Shown: positions 20,224-29,348, numbered from the stretch's first letter. The stretch is 64,000 nt of DNA from Kangiella aquimarina DSM 16071 (GCF_000374105.1 NZ_KB893651.1:397838-461837), one strand, 5' to 3'. Made by a program: numbers and translations. Notes: generated by a model from the letters alone, not told the origin.

Positions 20224-20646
20224 TTAATTAATTTGTATTGATTTTTTAGGCTTTTCACTACCAGCTTTTTTCGGCAAGTGAATGTTTAACATGCCATCTT
20301 TAAACTCGGCTTTGCATTGATCAGTGTCAACATTGTCAGGCAGGGTAAAGCTACGAGTGAAGCTACCATAAAATCGTTCTAATCTATGCTGCTTTTCATC
20401 CTTTTCCTCGTAACGGCGTTCCCCCTGAACGCTTAAGATATTGTTTTCGATATTAATTTTAACGTCTTCTTTCTTAACTTCAGGAAGCTCCGCCTTCACC
20501 AGAAACTCGTCAGATTTTTCAATAAAGTCTACAGCTGGACGCCATTCGTTGCCGAAGCCATTGGACATTTCGTCAAATAGTCCGGAAACGGGGAAGTTCA
20601 TGAAAGATTCAATGTTTGAGAAAGGTTTCCACTTTGATAGTTGCAT
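20224..20646 (-). CDS. Small heat shock protein, Hsp20 family
   Basis: A 140-residue holdase chaperone that binds unfolding proteins in the cytoplasm. The alpha-crystallin domain spans about residues 35-125, with the DEFLVKAELPEVKKEDVKI strands, the GERRYEEK loop and the conserved GMLNIHLPK end; the C-terminal I-x-I-like SIQIN follows. The ATG chosen has a strong TTTGGAGGTG upstream on the minus strand; the longest frame would add eight residues. An FNR-type box lies about 62 bases upstream, in the region shared with uspA. Confidence 0.9.
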   Translation of the reverse strand: MQLSKWKPFSNIESFMNFPVSGLFDEMSNGFGNEWRPAVDFIEKSDEFLVKAELPEVKKEDVKINIENNILSVQGERRYEEKDEKQHRLERFYGSFTRSFTLPDNVDTDQCKAEFKDGMLNIHLPKKAGSEKPKKSIQIN

Positions 20647-20707
20647 AATACACCTCCAAATTATGTACATTGCTATGCTAGACTAAATCTATCAACCTCA
20701 CCCCATT

Positions 20708-20721
20708 TTGATCTGGATCAA
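20708..20721. promoter_or_regulatory. FNR/Anr-type binding site
   Basis: TTGATCTGGATCAA is a perfect match to TTGAT-N4-ATCAA, the consensus of the oxygen-responsive regulator FNR/Anr. It lies between divergent hsp20 and uspA. The centre (20714.5) is 41.5 bases before the start site expected from the uspA -10 box, the usual class II activator position. Confidence 0.75.
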
Positions 20722-20744
20722 AATACTGTAAGGTTGGAATAGGG

Positions 20745-20750
20745 TATAAA
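20745..20750 (+). promoter_or_regulatory. -10 box of the uspA promoter
   Basis: TATAAA matches the -10 consensus at 5/6 and sits 24 bases beyond the FNR-type box. No good -35 element is present, as expected for a class II FNR-dependent promoter. The expected transcript start is near 20756, leaving a short leader with an AAAGGAGAG ribosome binding site. Confidence 0.6.
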
Positions 20751-20780
20751 TAAGACAGTTGTTAGACAAAGGAGAGAGTT

Positions 20781-21236
20781 ATGGGTTCATACCAACAAGT
20801 GTTAGTGGCATTGGATCTTCGTAAAGAAGGCGAGGCCATCATTCAAAAAGCAAAAAATATCCTTGCCGAAGGTGGAGATCTTCATCTGATTCATGTCGCT
20901 GAACCCATTGAAGCCGGCCTTTGGGCGGGTGCACCTTTTGGGGCCGTTATCGTCAATACTGATGATATCGAACAAGAAGCAATAAAAGCTAAAACAAAAC
21001 GTATTAATGAATTTGCAAAGAAGTATGGTGTTGCCGACGACCATTGCCACATTAAGGTTGGTAAACCGTCTCGTGAAATTAAGAAGTATGCAGAAGAGAG
21101 AAACTGCGATGTTATCGTAATAGGAACCCACGGACAGCATGGTTGGGAGCTATTGCTGGGCTCAACCGCCAATGGTGTCTTACATGGTTCGCCCTGTGAT
21201 GTATTGTGTGTTCAAATGCGAAAACCCAAAGATTAG
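20781..21236 (+). CDS. Universal stress protein, UspA family
   Basis: A 151-residue single Usp domain. The ATP-binding signature G-x2-G-x9-G-S-T is present in the GTHGQHGWELLLGST stretch, so it is likely the nucleotide-binding type. Strand one (QVLVALDL) and the C-terminal CDVLCV strand are typical. These cytoplasmic proteins help survival in starvation or anoxia. The FNR-type box directly upstream predicts induction under low oxygen, as known for Anr-controlled Usp proteins in Pseudomonas. Monocistronic, ended by a strong terminator. Confidence 0.93.
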   Translation: MGSYQQVLVALDLRKEGEAIIQKAKNILAEGGDLHLIHVAEPIEAGLWAGAPFGAVIVNTDDIEQEAIKAKTKRINEFAKKYGVADDHCHIKVGKPSREIKKYAEERNCDVIVIGTHGQHGWELLLGSTANGVLHGSPCDVLCVQMRKPKD

Positions 21237-21247
21237 ACTTGATAGTC

Positions 21248-21282
21248 CACAAAAAAGGAGCTCGATGAGCTCCTTTTTTGTG
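21248..21282. terminator. Bidirectional intrinsic terminator
   Basis: Sixteen base pairs (21248-21263 with 21267-21282) form around a GAT loop. The GC-rich stem GGAGCTC/GAGCTCC is flanked by A6 and T6, so it can end both uspA (plus) and the MMPL operon (minus). Confidence 0.9.
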
Positions 21283-21297
21283 TAGTATTTCTATTTA

Positions 21298-23790
21298 CTA
21301 GGCCTTATTAGCTTTAAGAGGTTTTACTGTAACCAGCATCAGCGGAAGCAGGGTTAGGTTCAGGAATAAAGCCACTGCCATTGCAAAACCTGTTAGAAGA
21401 CCAAAATAGATAGACGGAATGAATTCAGACAGTGCCAGAATCGCAAAGCCTACAATAATGGTTACACCTGTGTAGTATATGGCCTTACCAATACTGCCAT
21501 GACAGCGTTCCATAGTTGCCAGATAATCATTGTCTTTTTTGAATTCATTTTTAAAGCGGTGTACATAGTGAATCGAATTATCCACCGCAATTCCTATTAC
21601 AATCGCTGCAATGGTAATCGTCATCATGTCCATGGGTACGCCCATCCAACCCATAATTCCTAGTACCAACGCTGCCGACAGGGCGTTCGGAATGGTGGCA
21701 AGAATAGCTAGAACAAATGAGCGGAATAACACTAGGAACATTAGTAAAATAGCCAGATAAACAACACCTATGGTCATTATCTGAGAGTCAAATAAGCTTT
21801 GCAGCATGTTGTTGTAGAGCACCATCATACCCGTAAAGTGAACATGCTCCTGCTTTACGTTTGTTTCATTAGCGATAAAGTCATTAATGTTTGCGATAAG
21901 ATCAGAGCGCTTGAGCTCCGGGTTTGTTTCCTCTACACGGATATTGATTCGGGTTTGATCGCCGTCCTCTGAAAGGTATGGATCTAAAAGAGTTGCTCGA
22001 ACATCGTCAGGCATTTCCTTGTGGACCAGAGACAGGGTCAATTCATCAGGATACTCCCCTTCATTCATCTCCTTTAGAACTTTAGTTGTAGTTGCCAACG
22101 ACTGAACTTTACCCGTTACCTCGAGACTATCGATGTAGTCATGAATTTGTTCCAGAGTTTCTAGCTTGCTGCGAGTATACCAGTAGCCGGGGTCATAAGT
22201 AGAACTATCAAACTCATCACCAAACTCATCTTCAAATTCATCATCCGCAAATAGCGATTCTTCATTTGGATCTGCATCAATGACAATATCCAAAGGAGTC
22301 GTACCACCCAGCTCCTGATCGATTACTGTCATGCCCTGATAAATTTCAGTGGACGGCTTAAAGTAATCAATAAAGCGGTTTTCGACCTTGAGTTGAGAAA
22401 TACCGTAGCCACTGAACAGTACAAGCAGTACCGCTAAAGTGAAAATAGCTGGTTTGAATTTTACGCTGATGTTGTAAATCCAGTGCGTAATTTTGTAAGT
22501 AATGCTTGAGCCACTTTGATGCTTTTCAGTACTTAGAAGCTGGATAAAGCTTGGGAACACAATAAAGGTAATAACGAAACCCAGCACCAGACCAATAGTC
22601 ATAATCCAGCCAAAGTCGATTACTGGTCGAATGCCACTAATGAGCAGTGATATAAATGCAACGATGGTAGTTAAAGCGGTATATAGACAAGGCCAGTACA
22701 TGGTCTTAATGGTGGCCTTTAAGCGTTCCATCTGCGAGCTGTCAGGGTTGTCGGAAATAAAGTCCCGATAAAAGACTACCAGGTGGACATTTAGCGCCAA
22801 TACAGTAATCAAAAGTATAGAAGGGAAGTTTGAGGATATGACGGTTATTCGCCAATCGAGATAACTCAACAGTCCCGCCAAAACCAGCACTGTGACCAGG
22901 CAGGAAAATAACGGTATCAAGACCCAACGCACTTTGCCGAAGAATACAAATAAGGCAAGCATGATGAATAGTAGGATGCCAATACCAAATACCGTAATAT
23001 CATGCTGAATAAAATCCAACATGTCATTGGTGATCATTGAAATGCCACCAAGATATAGCTCGGCAACATCTCGGTAATCATCCATTATCAATCTGACATC
23101 TGCTATGATTTGGCTGGTGCGCTCTGATACTTCTTTACTGTAGGCATCGAATTCATCTTCCAGCTGCTTCAGTCGCTTTGTTTCTTCATCAGTCAGTTTC
23201 TGCTGGCTACGCTTCTGACGTAGTTCATCGCGAGCATCAAGCAATGAAAAGTAACGTTCATCTCGCTCAAAATTGACCTGTATGGCGCTGGTTTCGCCAT
23301 TGTCGCCAACCAGCAGATTTGTATAGAGTGGACTGCTGGTAAACTCCTCCAGCGCTTTTTGTTTATCAACACCTTCATCCATCAGGGTTGGAATTTCTGC
23401 GGAAAGAGCTTCAGCATCCAGTTTGATGCCATCCAATAATGGAACATTAAGAATACTATTGATATTGGCAACAGTTGGCAGCTGTTGTAAACGACTCACC
23501 AGATCCTGTAACGAGGCCAGCGATTCCTCATCCATTAAACCGGCTTTAGGTTTCCATGTGATAATCAGAAAATCATCTGAGCCGTAACGTTCATTGACCT
23601 GACGGTAATAATTGAGTGATTTATCATTTTCTAGCGTTAATGATTCACCGGATGCATCAAGGCGAAACTTAGGGAGCTGGGTAGCTGCAATAACTGAAAG
23701 AATGATGACCAGCGATAGGACAATTATCGGATGGTTTAAAATGACTTTCTGATATAGCCTGAAAAAGAAATTCTCTTTATTGTGTGTCAT
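21298..23790 (-). CDS. MMPL/RND-superfamily exporter
   Basis: An 830-residue inner membrane protein with the repeated RND plan: one N-terminal helix, a large periplasmic loop (about 40-245), five or six helices, a second single helix, a second periplasmic loop (about 450-650) and a last helix bundle. It is shorter than drug-efflux RND pumps and resembles the MMPL-type predicted exporters (HpnN-like) that move lipids or hydrophobic compounds. A very acidic stretch (about 515-535, rich in Asp and Glu) lies in the second loop. It is the last gene of a minus-strand run with corB and ypjD. The substrate is unknown. Confidence 0.85.
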   Translation of the reverse strand: MTHNKENFFFRLYQKVILNHPIIVLSLVIILSVIAATQLPKFRLDASGESLTLENDKSLNYYRQVNERYGSDDFLIITWKPKAGLMDEESLASLQDLVSRLQQLPTVANINSILNVPLLDGIKLDAEALSAEIPTLMDEGVDKQKALEEFTSSPLYTNLLVGDNGETSAIQVNFERDERYFSLLDARDELRQKRSQQKLTDEETKRLKQLEDEFDAYSKEVSERTSQIIADVRLIMDDYRDVAELYLGGISMITNDMLDFIQHDITVFGIGILLFIMLALFVFFGKVRWVLIPLFSCLVTVLVLAGLLSYLDWRITVISSNFPSILLITVLALNVHLVVFYRDFISDNPDSSQMERLKATIKTMYWPCLYTALTTIVAFISLLISGIRPVIDFGWIMTIGLVLGFVITFIVFPSFIQLLSTEKHQSGSSITYKITHWIYNISVKFKPAIFTLAVLLVLFSGYGISQLKVENRFIDYFKPSTEIYQGMTVIDQELGGTTPLDIVIDADPNEESLFADDEFEDEFGDEFDSSTYDPGYWYTRSKLETLEQIHDYIDSLEVTGKVQSLATTTKVLKEMNEGEYPDELTLSLVHKEMPDDVRATLLDPYLSEDGDQTRINIRVEETNPELKRSDLIANINDFIANETNVKQEHVHFTGMMVLYNNMLQSLFDSQIMTIGVVYLAILLMFLVLFRSFVLAILATIPNALSAALVLGIMGWMGVPMDMMTITIAAIVIGIAVDNSIHYVHRFKNEFKKDNDYLATMERCHGSIGKAIYYTGVTIIVGFAILALSEFIPSIYFGLLTGFAMAVALFLNLTLLPLMLVTVKPLKANKA

Positions 23791-23805
23791 GGATGAGTTC
23801 CAAGT

Positions 23806-25086
23806 TTAGATATCAGTTTCTGGAGCGCGGTAAAGTTTGGGCATGATGCGCACGGTTTTAATTAAGTTGTCTTTTACTTGCAGGATTTCCATTGGATAGC
23901 CATATAAACGTAACCCTGTGGCAGCCTGAGGGATCGTTTCAAGATATTCAGTTATTAGGCCATTCAATGTTTTCGGGCCATCAGTGGGTAAGTACCACTT
24001 CATTGCACGATTGAGCTCACGAATTGTGATGGTGCCATCTACCAGATAAGTACCATCATGCTGCGCTTGAATCTCTTTATTGATGTTCGACATTTCAGTG
24101 GTAAAGTCGCCAACAATTTCTTCCAGAATATCGTCAAGAGTTACCAGTCCTTCAATATCGCCATATTCATCAACTACCAGTCCCACGCGATCGCGCTTGC
24201 GTTGGAACTTCATCAGCTGAGTATGTAAAGGTGTACCTTCCGGCACATAATAAATCGGGTCAAGGTAGTTAAGAATGTCATCAATAGTAGGCTCTTCAAG
24301 CTCTAAAATTCTGCCAAAGTTACGGGCGTGTAAAAAGCCCTGTACCTGATCGATTTCTTCTTTAAACACTAATAGCCTAGTGTGAATGCTGTTTCGTATC
24401 TGTTCTAAAATATAATCCATGTCATCGGCCAGATCGACGCCAGCAATTTCATTGCGCGGCACCATGATGTCATCAACGGTTACCGTTTCCAGATCCAGAA
24501 TACTCAATAGCATTTTCTGGTGACGGCGCGGTATCATTGCTCCGGCCTCATTCACGACTGTTCGAAGCTCTTCCTGACTTAAATGATCTTCTCCTTCGGC
24601 TCCAGCATTGACGCCAAATAGGCGCAGCAAACCATTTGCCAGAAAGCTAATGAGTTTAATTGCTGGGGATAATAATGTTGAAAGAGGCTTAAGAATCGGT
24701 GCTGCAAAAAATGCAATGCGCTCGGGAAATAATGCGGCTAATGTTTTCGGAGTGACTTCTGCAAATATCAGAATAACTACCGTTAACATCAGGGTTGCAG
24801 CAAAGATACCGCCTTCGCCCCAGAAGCGAATAGCAATTACCGTTGCAATGGCCGAAGCCAAAATATTAACAATATTATTACCGAGCAATATGAGCCCGAG
24901 AAGTTTGTCCGGACGCTTGAGCATTTTATAGACCCGCTTTGCGCTTCGATCGCCATTTTTTGCTCGGTGCTTCAATCGATAACGATTGAGAGACATCATT
25001 CCTGTTTCTGAACTTGAGAAAAATGCAGACAGGAATATCAGGAGGCCAAGAATGATAAACAGGGTGCTGGTCGACAGAGATTCCAA
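23806..25086 (-). CDS. corB: CorB-type DUF21/CBS/CorC transporter protein
   Basis: A 426-residue membrane protein of the CNNM/CorB family. The DUF21 membrane domain (about 1-180, beginning with SAFFSSSETGMMSLN) is followed by a paired CBS domain (about 200-330, with DIMVPRNEI and VVDEYGDIEGLVTLDDILEEIVG) and a CorC_HlyC domain near the C-terminus. Family members are linked to magnesium and cobalt efflux. The order ypjD-corB next to ffh is the same as in Escherichia coli (yfjD). It starts three bases after the ypjD stop, indicating an operon. Confidence 0.88.
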   Translation of the reverse strand: MESLSTSTLFIILGLLIFLSAFFSSSETGMMSLNRYRLKHRAKNGDRSAKRVYKMLKRPDKLLGLILLGNNIVNILASAIATVIAIRFWGEGGIFAATLMLTVVILIFAEVTPKTLAALFPERIAFFAAPILKPLSTLLSPAIKLISFLANGLLRLFGVNAGAEGEDHLSQEELRTVVNEAGAMIPRRHQKMLLSILDLETVTVDDIMVPRNEIAGVDLADDMDYILEQIRNSIHTRLLVFKEEIDQVQGFLHARNFGRILELEEPTIDDILNYLDPIYYVPEGTPLHTQLMKFQRKRDRVGLVVDEYGDIEGLVTLDDILEEIVGDFTTEMSNINKEIQAQHDGTYLVDGTITIRELNRAMKWYLPTDGPKTLNGLITEYLETIPQAATGLRLYGYPMEILQVKDNLIKTVRIMPKLYRAPETDI

Positions 25087-25089
25087 AAA

Positions 25090-25881
25090 TTAACCTCGCT
25101 GCAGAATATAATCCAGCACCAGTTTACTGCCAACGTAACCTAACGCGAGGATGACGAAAGCAATAATGCATAGCCGAGCAAACCGAATACCACTTAAACG
25201 GGATAACTTATACCCAAGGTAAAATGTACAGAAGCTGAACCAGGCTAGAGCTGAAAGAACAATTTTGTGTAGCGATTGAGCTCGTAATGCCGTATCGGGT
25301 TGCATAAAGCCTAGTATTAGAGCAACTCCCAGGCTGATAATGCCTGATAGCACTAATGCCGATAGAAACTGCTCCATTTGCATCAATGGCGGCAGAAGTG
25401 GGTGGATGGAGGCCGGGCGACTACGCAATTTTTTATGTAGAAACAACAATAGGATACTTTGGAAAGTAGCAATCAGAAGTAAGCTGAAACCAATCACTGA
25501 AAGCCATATATGCCAGAAAGCAAGGGAATTGCCCTTGAGCATTATGATGTTTGGTTTTTCAGGAGCTATGTTTAATAGAGAAACAAAACCAGCAAAAAGG
25601 CAGGCATATAACATCAAATGCGGGGTTTGATGGTTAAAACGATAAATGGCAATCAGCAACACCATGATCAGCGAAACCAGCGAAAGGGTATTGAACAGAG
25701 ATAGGTTTTGCCCAGCACCGGTTTCAATGGCCAGATAAAGTGCGTACAAATGAAGTGCGATTGGTGCCAGCGGCAGCCATTTTCCCCATTCTGGTACTTC
25801 TTTATCCGGGTGATTAAGGCGGAGAATAAAAAATACCGCCAATACAAGATAAGAAAGTCCGGTAATTATATCGATTAACAC
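25090..25881 (-). CDS. ypjD: YpjD-like cytochrome c assembly (CcsA/HemX family) membrane protein
   Basis: A 263-residue protein with about eight transmembrane helices, matching the CcsA/HemX-type cytochrome c assembly family. The HIWLSVIGFSLLLIATFQSI and HKIVLSALAWFSFC segments carry the conserved family histidines. A direct role in haem handling is assumed from the family, not shown. It is the first gene of the ypjD-corB-MMPL run and is divergent from ffh, as in E. coli. Confidence 0.85.
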   Translation of the reverse strand: MLIDIITGLSYLVLAVFFILRLNHPDKEVPEWGKWLPLAPIALHLYALYLAIETGAGQNLSLFNTLSLVSLIMVLLIAIYRFNHQTPHLMLYACLFAGFVSLLNIAPEKPNIIMLKGNSLAFWHIWLSVIGFSLLLIATFQSILLLFLHKKLRSRPASIHPLLPPLMQMEQFLSALVLSGIISLGVALILGFMQPDTALRAQSLHKIVLSALAWFSFCTFYLGYKLSRLSGIRFARLCIIAFVILALGYVGSKLVLDYILQRG

Positions 25882-26008
25882 TGCCTTAAGGCCTTTTGTT
25901 TGTTGGAATTTTCTTAAACCGCCATTTTAGAGCAAAATAGCACTGAAACAAGCGCTATCTATGAGAAATACTACAACAAATACTACAACACGGAAGCTTG
26001 TATTTCGT

Positions 26009-26014
26009 TATAAT
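26009..26014 (+). promoter_or_regulatory. Probable -10 box of ffh
   Basis: A perfect TATAAT lies 43 bases before the ffh start. No convincing -35 hexamer occurs at 16-18 bases, so the promoter may rely on an activator or on other contacts. Confidence 0.4.
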
Positions 26015-26056
26015 GCCCCTAATTTTATAAAAGCCATTAATTTGAGATAAGCAACA

Positions 26057-27457
26057 ATGTTTGACAGTTTAAGTGATCGTCTCTCCGGTGCCCTGAAAAC
26101 ACTAAAAGGAAAGGGCAAAATCAGTGAAGACAATATTAAGGATACATTACGCGAAGTGCGCATGGCCTTGTTGGAGGCGGACGTTGCTTTGCCTGTGGTT
26201 AAAGCCTTTATTGGCGATGTAAAAGAACGTGCCATGGGCGCCGAAGTGGGTAAGGCGCTTGACCCAGGCCAAGCTTTCATCAAAATCGTAAATGATGAAT
26301 TAATTAAGGCGATGGGCGAGGCTAATGATGCCTTGAACCTGAGCGCTAAACCACCGGTTGTTATTTTGATGGCGGGTTTGCAAGGTGCAGGTAAAACAAC
26401 CAGTGCCGGTAAACTGGCTCATTTACTGAAAACTCGTGAAAAGAAATCGGTAATGGTTGCCAGTGCGGACGTGTACCGTCCTGCGGCAATTAAACAGCTG
26501 GAAACCGTTGCTGGAGAAGTTGGCGCCACCTTTTTCCCAAGCTCAACCGAGCAGAAGCCAATCGATATTGCTAATAACGCCATAAAAGAGGCAAAAAAGC
26601 AGTTTATTGATGTGGTTATTATTGATACCGCTGGTCGCTTGGCGATTGATGCGGTAATGATGGAAGAGATTAAGTCGCTACATGCTGCGATTGAACCCAC
26701 AGAGACTCTCTTTGTCGTTGACTCCATGACCGGTCAGGATGCGGCTAATACCGCAAAAGCTTTCAATGATGCTTTACCTCTAACGGGTGTCATTCTAACT
26801 AAAGCCGATGGTGATGCACGTGGTGGTGCGGCCTTATCGATTCGTCATATTACCGGCAAACCTATCAAGTTCATTGGTATGGGCGAGAAAATCGACCAGC
26901 TTGAACCATTCCATCCAGAACGTGTTGCTTCAAGAATTCTCGGCATGGGTGATGTTTTAAGCTTAATTGAAGAAGTTGAGCGCAAGGTCGATAAGAAGAA
27001 AGCGGAAAAAGTTGCCAAGAAGATTATGAAAGGCAAAGGCTTTGATCTTGGTGATTTCCGTGACCAGCTGTTGCAGATGAATAATATGGGTGGCATGGCC
27101 GGTTTGATGGATAAGTTGCCTGGCATGGGGCAAATCCCCGAGGCTGCCAAGCAAAAAGCCATGAACAATAAAATGACAGACCGCATGATTGCCATGATTA
27201 ACTCCATGACCCCTAAAGAACGCGCTCGTCCAGAGCTAATCAAGGGTTCTCGCAAAAAACGTATTGCCAATGGTTCCGGTACTCAAATTCAGGATGTGAA
27301 TCGCCTCCTCAAGCAATTCAATCAGATGCAAAAGATGATGAAAAAGCTTAAAGGACCCGGTGGTATGATGAAGATGATGCGTGGCATGAAAGGTATGATG
27401 CCGCCAGGCGGCGGAATGGGTGGTGGACCAGGTGGGATGCCTCCTTTTGGTCGCTAG
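26057..27457 (+). CDS. ffh: Signal recognition particle protein (54 homologue)
   Basis: The 466-residue GTPase component of SRP, which binds 4.5S RNA and nascent membrane proteins and docks with FtsY. The N domain (1-90) is followed by the G domain, with P-loop GLQGAGKTTS, DTAGR, TKADGDARGG and the closing GMGEK. The M domain (about 300-430) is rich in Met, and a long Gly/Met tail (MMRGMKGMMPPGGGMGGG) ends the protein. Its own promoter faces ypjD. The start ATG is preceded by a weak TAAGCAAC site. Confidence 0.97.
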   Translation: MFDSLSDRLSGALKTLKGKGKISEDNIKDTLREVRMALLEADVALPVVKAFIGDVKERAMGAEVGKALDPGQAFIKIVNDELIKAMGEANDALNLSAKPPVVILMAGLQGAGKTTSAGKLAHLLKTREKKSVMVASADVYRPAAIKQLETVAGEVGATFFPSSTEQKPIDIANNAIKEAKKQFIDVVIIDTAGRLAIDAVMMEEIKSLHAAIEPTETLFVVDSMTGQDAANTAKAFNDALPLTGVILTKADGDARGGAALSIRHITGKPIKFIGMGEKIDQLEPFHPERVASRILGMGDVLSLIEEVERKVDKKKAEKVAKKIMKGKGFDLGDFRDQLLQMNNMGGMAGLMDKLPGMGQIPEAAKQKAMNNKMTDRMIAMINSMTPKERARPELIKGSRKKRIANGSGTQIQDVNRLLKQFNQMQKMMKKLKGPGGMMKMMRGMKGMMPPGGGMGGGPGGMPPFGR

Positions 27458-27508
27458 TCGTAGTGATAATAATTGGGTAAATACGTCCAAGTTCAAGTAG
27501 AATTAGAG

Positions 27509-27548
27509 GCTTCTATAGGCGCGGGGTAATTTGCCTCGCTACAGAAGC
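27509..27548 (+). other. Two-tier hairpin downstream of ffh
   Basis: GCTTCT (27509-27514) pairs with AGAAGC (27543-27548); inside, GCGGGG pairs with CCTCGC with one G-U. No T-run follows, so it is not a canonical terminator. It lies in the 299-base gap between ffh and rpsP, which otherwise holds only the rpsP promoter and leader. Confidence 0.35.
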
Positions 27549-27635
27549 AAAAATAGCTCTCTTGCTCCCAGTAGTCATGTATTTAAAAAATCCTTGGATT
27601 CATTGCTAAATATAAGGATTTTTTCGGTAAAAACG

Positions 27636-27665
27636 TTTCCAAATGCCGTGTATTTAATGTAAAAT
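27636..27665 (+). promoter_or_regulatory. Probable rpsP operon promoter
   Basis: TTTCCA (27636-27641) and TAAAAT (27660-27665) are 18 bases apart. The -10 is followed by TCGCGCTCTT; GTAAAATTYGCGCTCTT is shared with the purL promoter. The GC-rich discriminator suggests growth-rate or ppGpp control. Confidence 0.45.
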
Positions 27666-27686
27666 TCGCGCTCTTAAAATTTTGAA

Positions 27687-27742
27687 AGCCTTCAAAAGCC
27701 TCGATTTCTGGCGCTTTTAGGGCTGTTTTGTACTTAAAACAG
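27687..27742 (+). promoter_or_regulatory. Structured rpsP leader with hairpin at the ribosome binding site
   Basis: AAAAGC (27694-27699) pairs with GCTTTT (27713-27718), and flanking AGCC (27687-27690) can pair with GGCT (27721-27724). A second perfect 7-bp stem, CTGTTTT with AAAACAG (27723-27742), abuts the AGAGGA ribosome binding site and shares two bases with the outer stem, so the two folds compete. This layout suits ribosomal-protein autoregulation, which is inferred. Confidence 0.4.
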
Positions 27743-27756
27743 AGGATTTGAACGAT

Positions 27757-28002
27757 ATGGTAACCATTCGTTTAGCTCGTGGTGGTTCTAAAAAACGCCC
27801 ATTTTACCATGTAGTAGTTGCTGATGTTCGTGCACGTCGTGACGGCCGTTTCATCGAGCGTGTTGGCTTCTTCAACCCAGTAGCTCGTGGTAATGAAGAG
27901 CGTTTACGCCTTGATAATGACCGTATTCAACACTGGATCGGTGAAGGCGCGCAAACAACTGACCGCGTTGCTGCTTTAATTAAACAAGCTGCAAAAGCTT
28001 AA
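27757..28002 (+). CDS. rpsP: 30S ribosomal protein S16
   Basis: This 81-residue small-subunit protein is recognised from [23 protein letters not shown] and the [11 protein letters not shown] segment. S16 assembles early on the 5' domain of 16S rRNA. The longest frame starts at a TTG three codons earlier, but the ATG here matches the universal N-terminus and lies downstream of AGAGGA. It opens the conserved rpsP-rimM-trmD-rplS operon. Confidence 0.97.
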   Translation: MVTIRLARGGSKKRPFYHVVVADVRARRDGRFIERVGFFNPVARGNEERLRLDNDRIQHWIGEGAQTTDRVAALIKQAAKA

Positions 28003-28039
28003 TTAAATCGTCCTAACAGACTGATTTAGTAGGTTTTTT

Positions 28040-28561
28040 ATGTCACAAGCTTTTAAGCCGCTTATTGTCGGTAAATTAAACGGAGCTTCTGGCATAAAAG
28101 GGTGGGTAAAAGTCTATTCTTATACCGACCCAAAGGAGAATATCCTGAATTATAGTCCCTGGTATTTGAAACTGGACGGCCAATGGCAACAGGTTTCAAT
28201 TATCAACGGGCGTGAACAGGGTAAGACTGTGGTGGCTCAGCTTGAAGGTTGTAATGACCGAAATACGGCTGAGAGTTATCGTGGTGTTGAGATTGCGATT
28301 GAGGAATCTCAACTGCCTCAGCTTGAGGAAGGTGAATATTACTGGCGTGATCTTGTCGGATTAACGGTAGTCAATATGGCTGGAGAAGAGCTGGGAACAG
28401 TCAAAAAGATGATGGAAACAGGTGCTAATGACGTATTAGTGGTTAAAACGGCTTCGAAAGAAGATTTGCTAATACCTTATGTGCCTGAGTATAGCGTGAT
28501 GAAAGTTGATCTGGACTCTAAGCAGATTACGGTTGACTGGGAGTTAGACTATCAGTCATGA
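28040..28561 (+). CDS. rimM: Ribosome maturation factor RimM
   Basis: A 173-residue, two-domain 30S maturation factor that binds S19 and assists assembly of the 30S head. The N-terminal RimM barrel begins VGKLNGASGIKGWVKVYSYTD (residues 10-30); the C-terminal PRC-barrel contains YYWRDLVGLTV and LLIPYVPEYSVMKVDL. It is 37 bases downstream of rpsP and 19 before trmD, the usual operon position. Confidence 0.96.
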   Translation: MSQAFKPLIVGKLNGASGIKGWVKVYSYTDPKENILNYSPWYLKLDGQWQQVSIINGREQGKTVVAQLEGCNDRNTAESYRGVEIAIEESQLPQLEEGEYYWRDLVGLTVVNMAGEELGTVKKMMETGANDVLVVKTASKEDLLIPYVPEYSVMKVDLDSKQITVDWELDYQS

Positions 28562-28580
28562 ATGACATGAGGTTCAGCGC

Positions 28581-29348
28581 ATGAACATTCATGTGATTTC
28601 TTTGTTTCCGGCCATGTTCGATGGCGTGATGGAGCAAGGCGTAGTTGGCAGGGCGGTTAAGCAGGGTAAAGTGAACTTTGCGGTAACCAACCCCAGGGAC
28701 TTCACAACGGATAAACATAGAACCGTTGATGACAGACCTTATGGTGGCGGCCCTGGCATGCTAATGATGACTCAGCCACTGACCGAAGCTATACGGTATG
28801 CTGAAACTCGAATGAGTTTGCAGGAACCATCACAACCTGTTTACAAAATATATCTGTCGCCACAGGGACGCAGACTTAATCACCAAGTGGTTAAGGAATT
28901 GGCCGAGAAGCCTAACCTGTTATTAGTAGCAGGGCGTTATGAAGGTATCGATGAACGTATCATTGAATCAGAAATTGATGATGAGATTTCACTCGGTGAC
29001 TTTGTATTAAGTGGTGGCGAGATTGCAGCTATGGCTGTGATCGATGCAGTAGTCAGAATGCAACCGGGTGTACTCGGCCATGAAGACTCTGCAGTTGAGG
29101 ACTCTTTTGCGGAAGGTCTACTGGATCATCCGCATTATACAAGACCTGAGGTTTTCGAAGGTCAACAGGTCCCGCCCATATTGCTCAGTGGCGATCATGA
29201 TAACATTCGTCGCTGGAGGCTGAAGCAATCTCTGGGGAGAACCTGGTTGAGACGTAAGGATTTGTTGGACGCCATGCAATTGAATGACGAGCAACAAAAA
29301 CTCTTACAGGAGTTTATTGAAGAATACGAAGCAAATTTGAGCAAGTAG
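28581..29348 (+). CDS. trmD: tRNA (guanine-37-N1)-methyltransferase
   Basis: A 255-residue SPOUT-class methyltransferase that makes m1G37 in tRNAs, preventing +1 frameshifting. The trefoil-knot SAM site is visible as [15 protein letters not shown] and [16 protein letters not shown]. The N-terminus ([16 protein letters not shown]) and the [13 protein letters not shown] loop fit TrmD exactly. Third gene of the rpsP operon. Confidence 0.97.
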   Translation: MNIHVISLFPAMFDGVMEQGVVGRAVKQGKVNFAVTNPRDFTTDKHRTVDDRPYGGGPGMLMMTQPLTEAIRYAETRMSLQEPSQPVYKIYLSPQGRRLNHQVVKELAEKPNLLLVAGRYEGIDERIIESEIDDEISLGDFVLSGGEIAAMAVIDAVVRMQPGVLGHEDSAVEDSFAEGLLDHPHYTRPEVFEGQQVPPILLSGDHDNIRRWRLKQSLGRTWLRRKDLLDAMQLNDEQQKLLQEFIEEYEANLSK

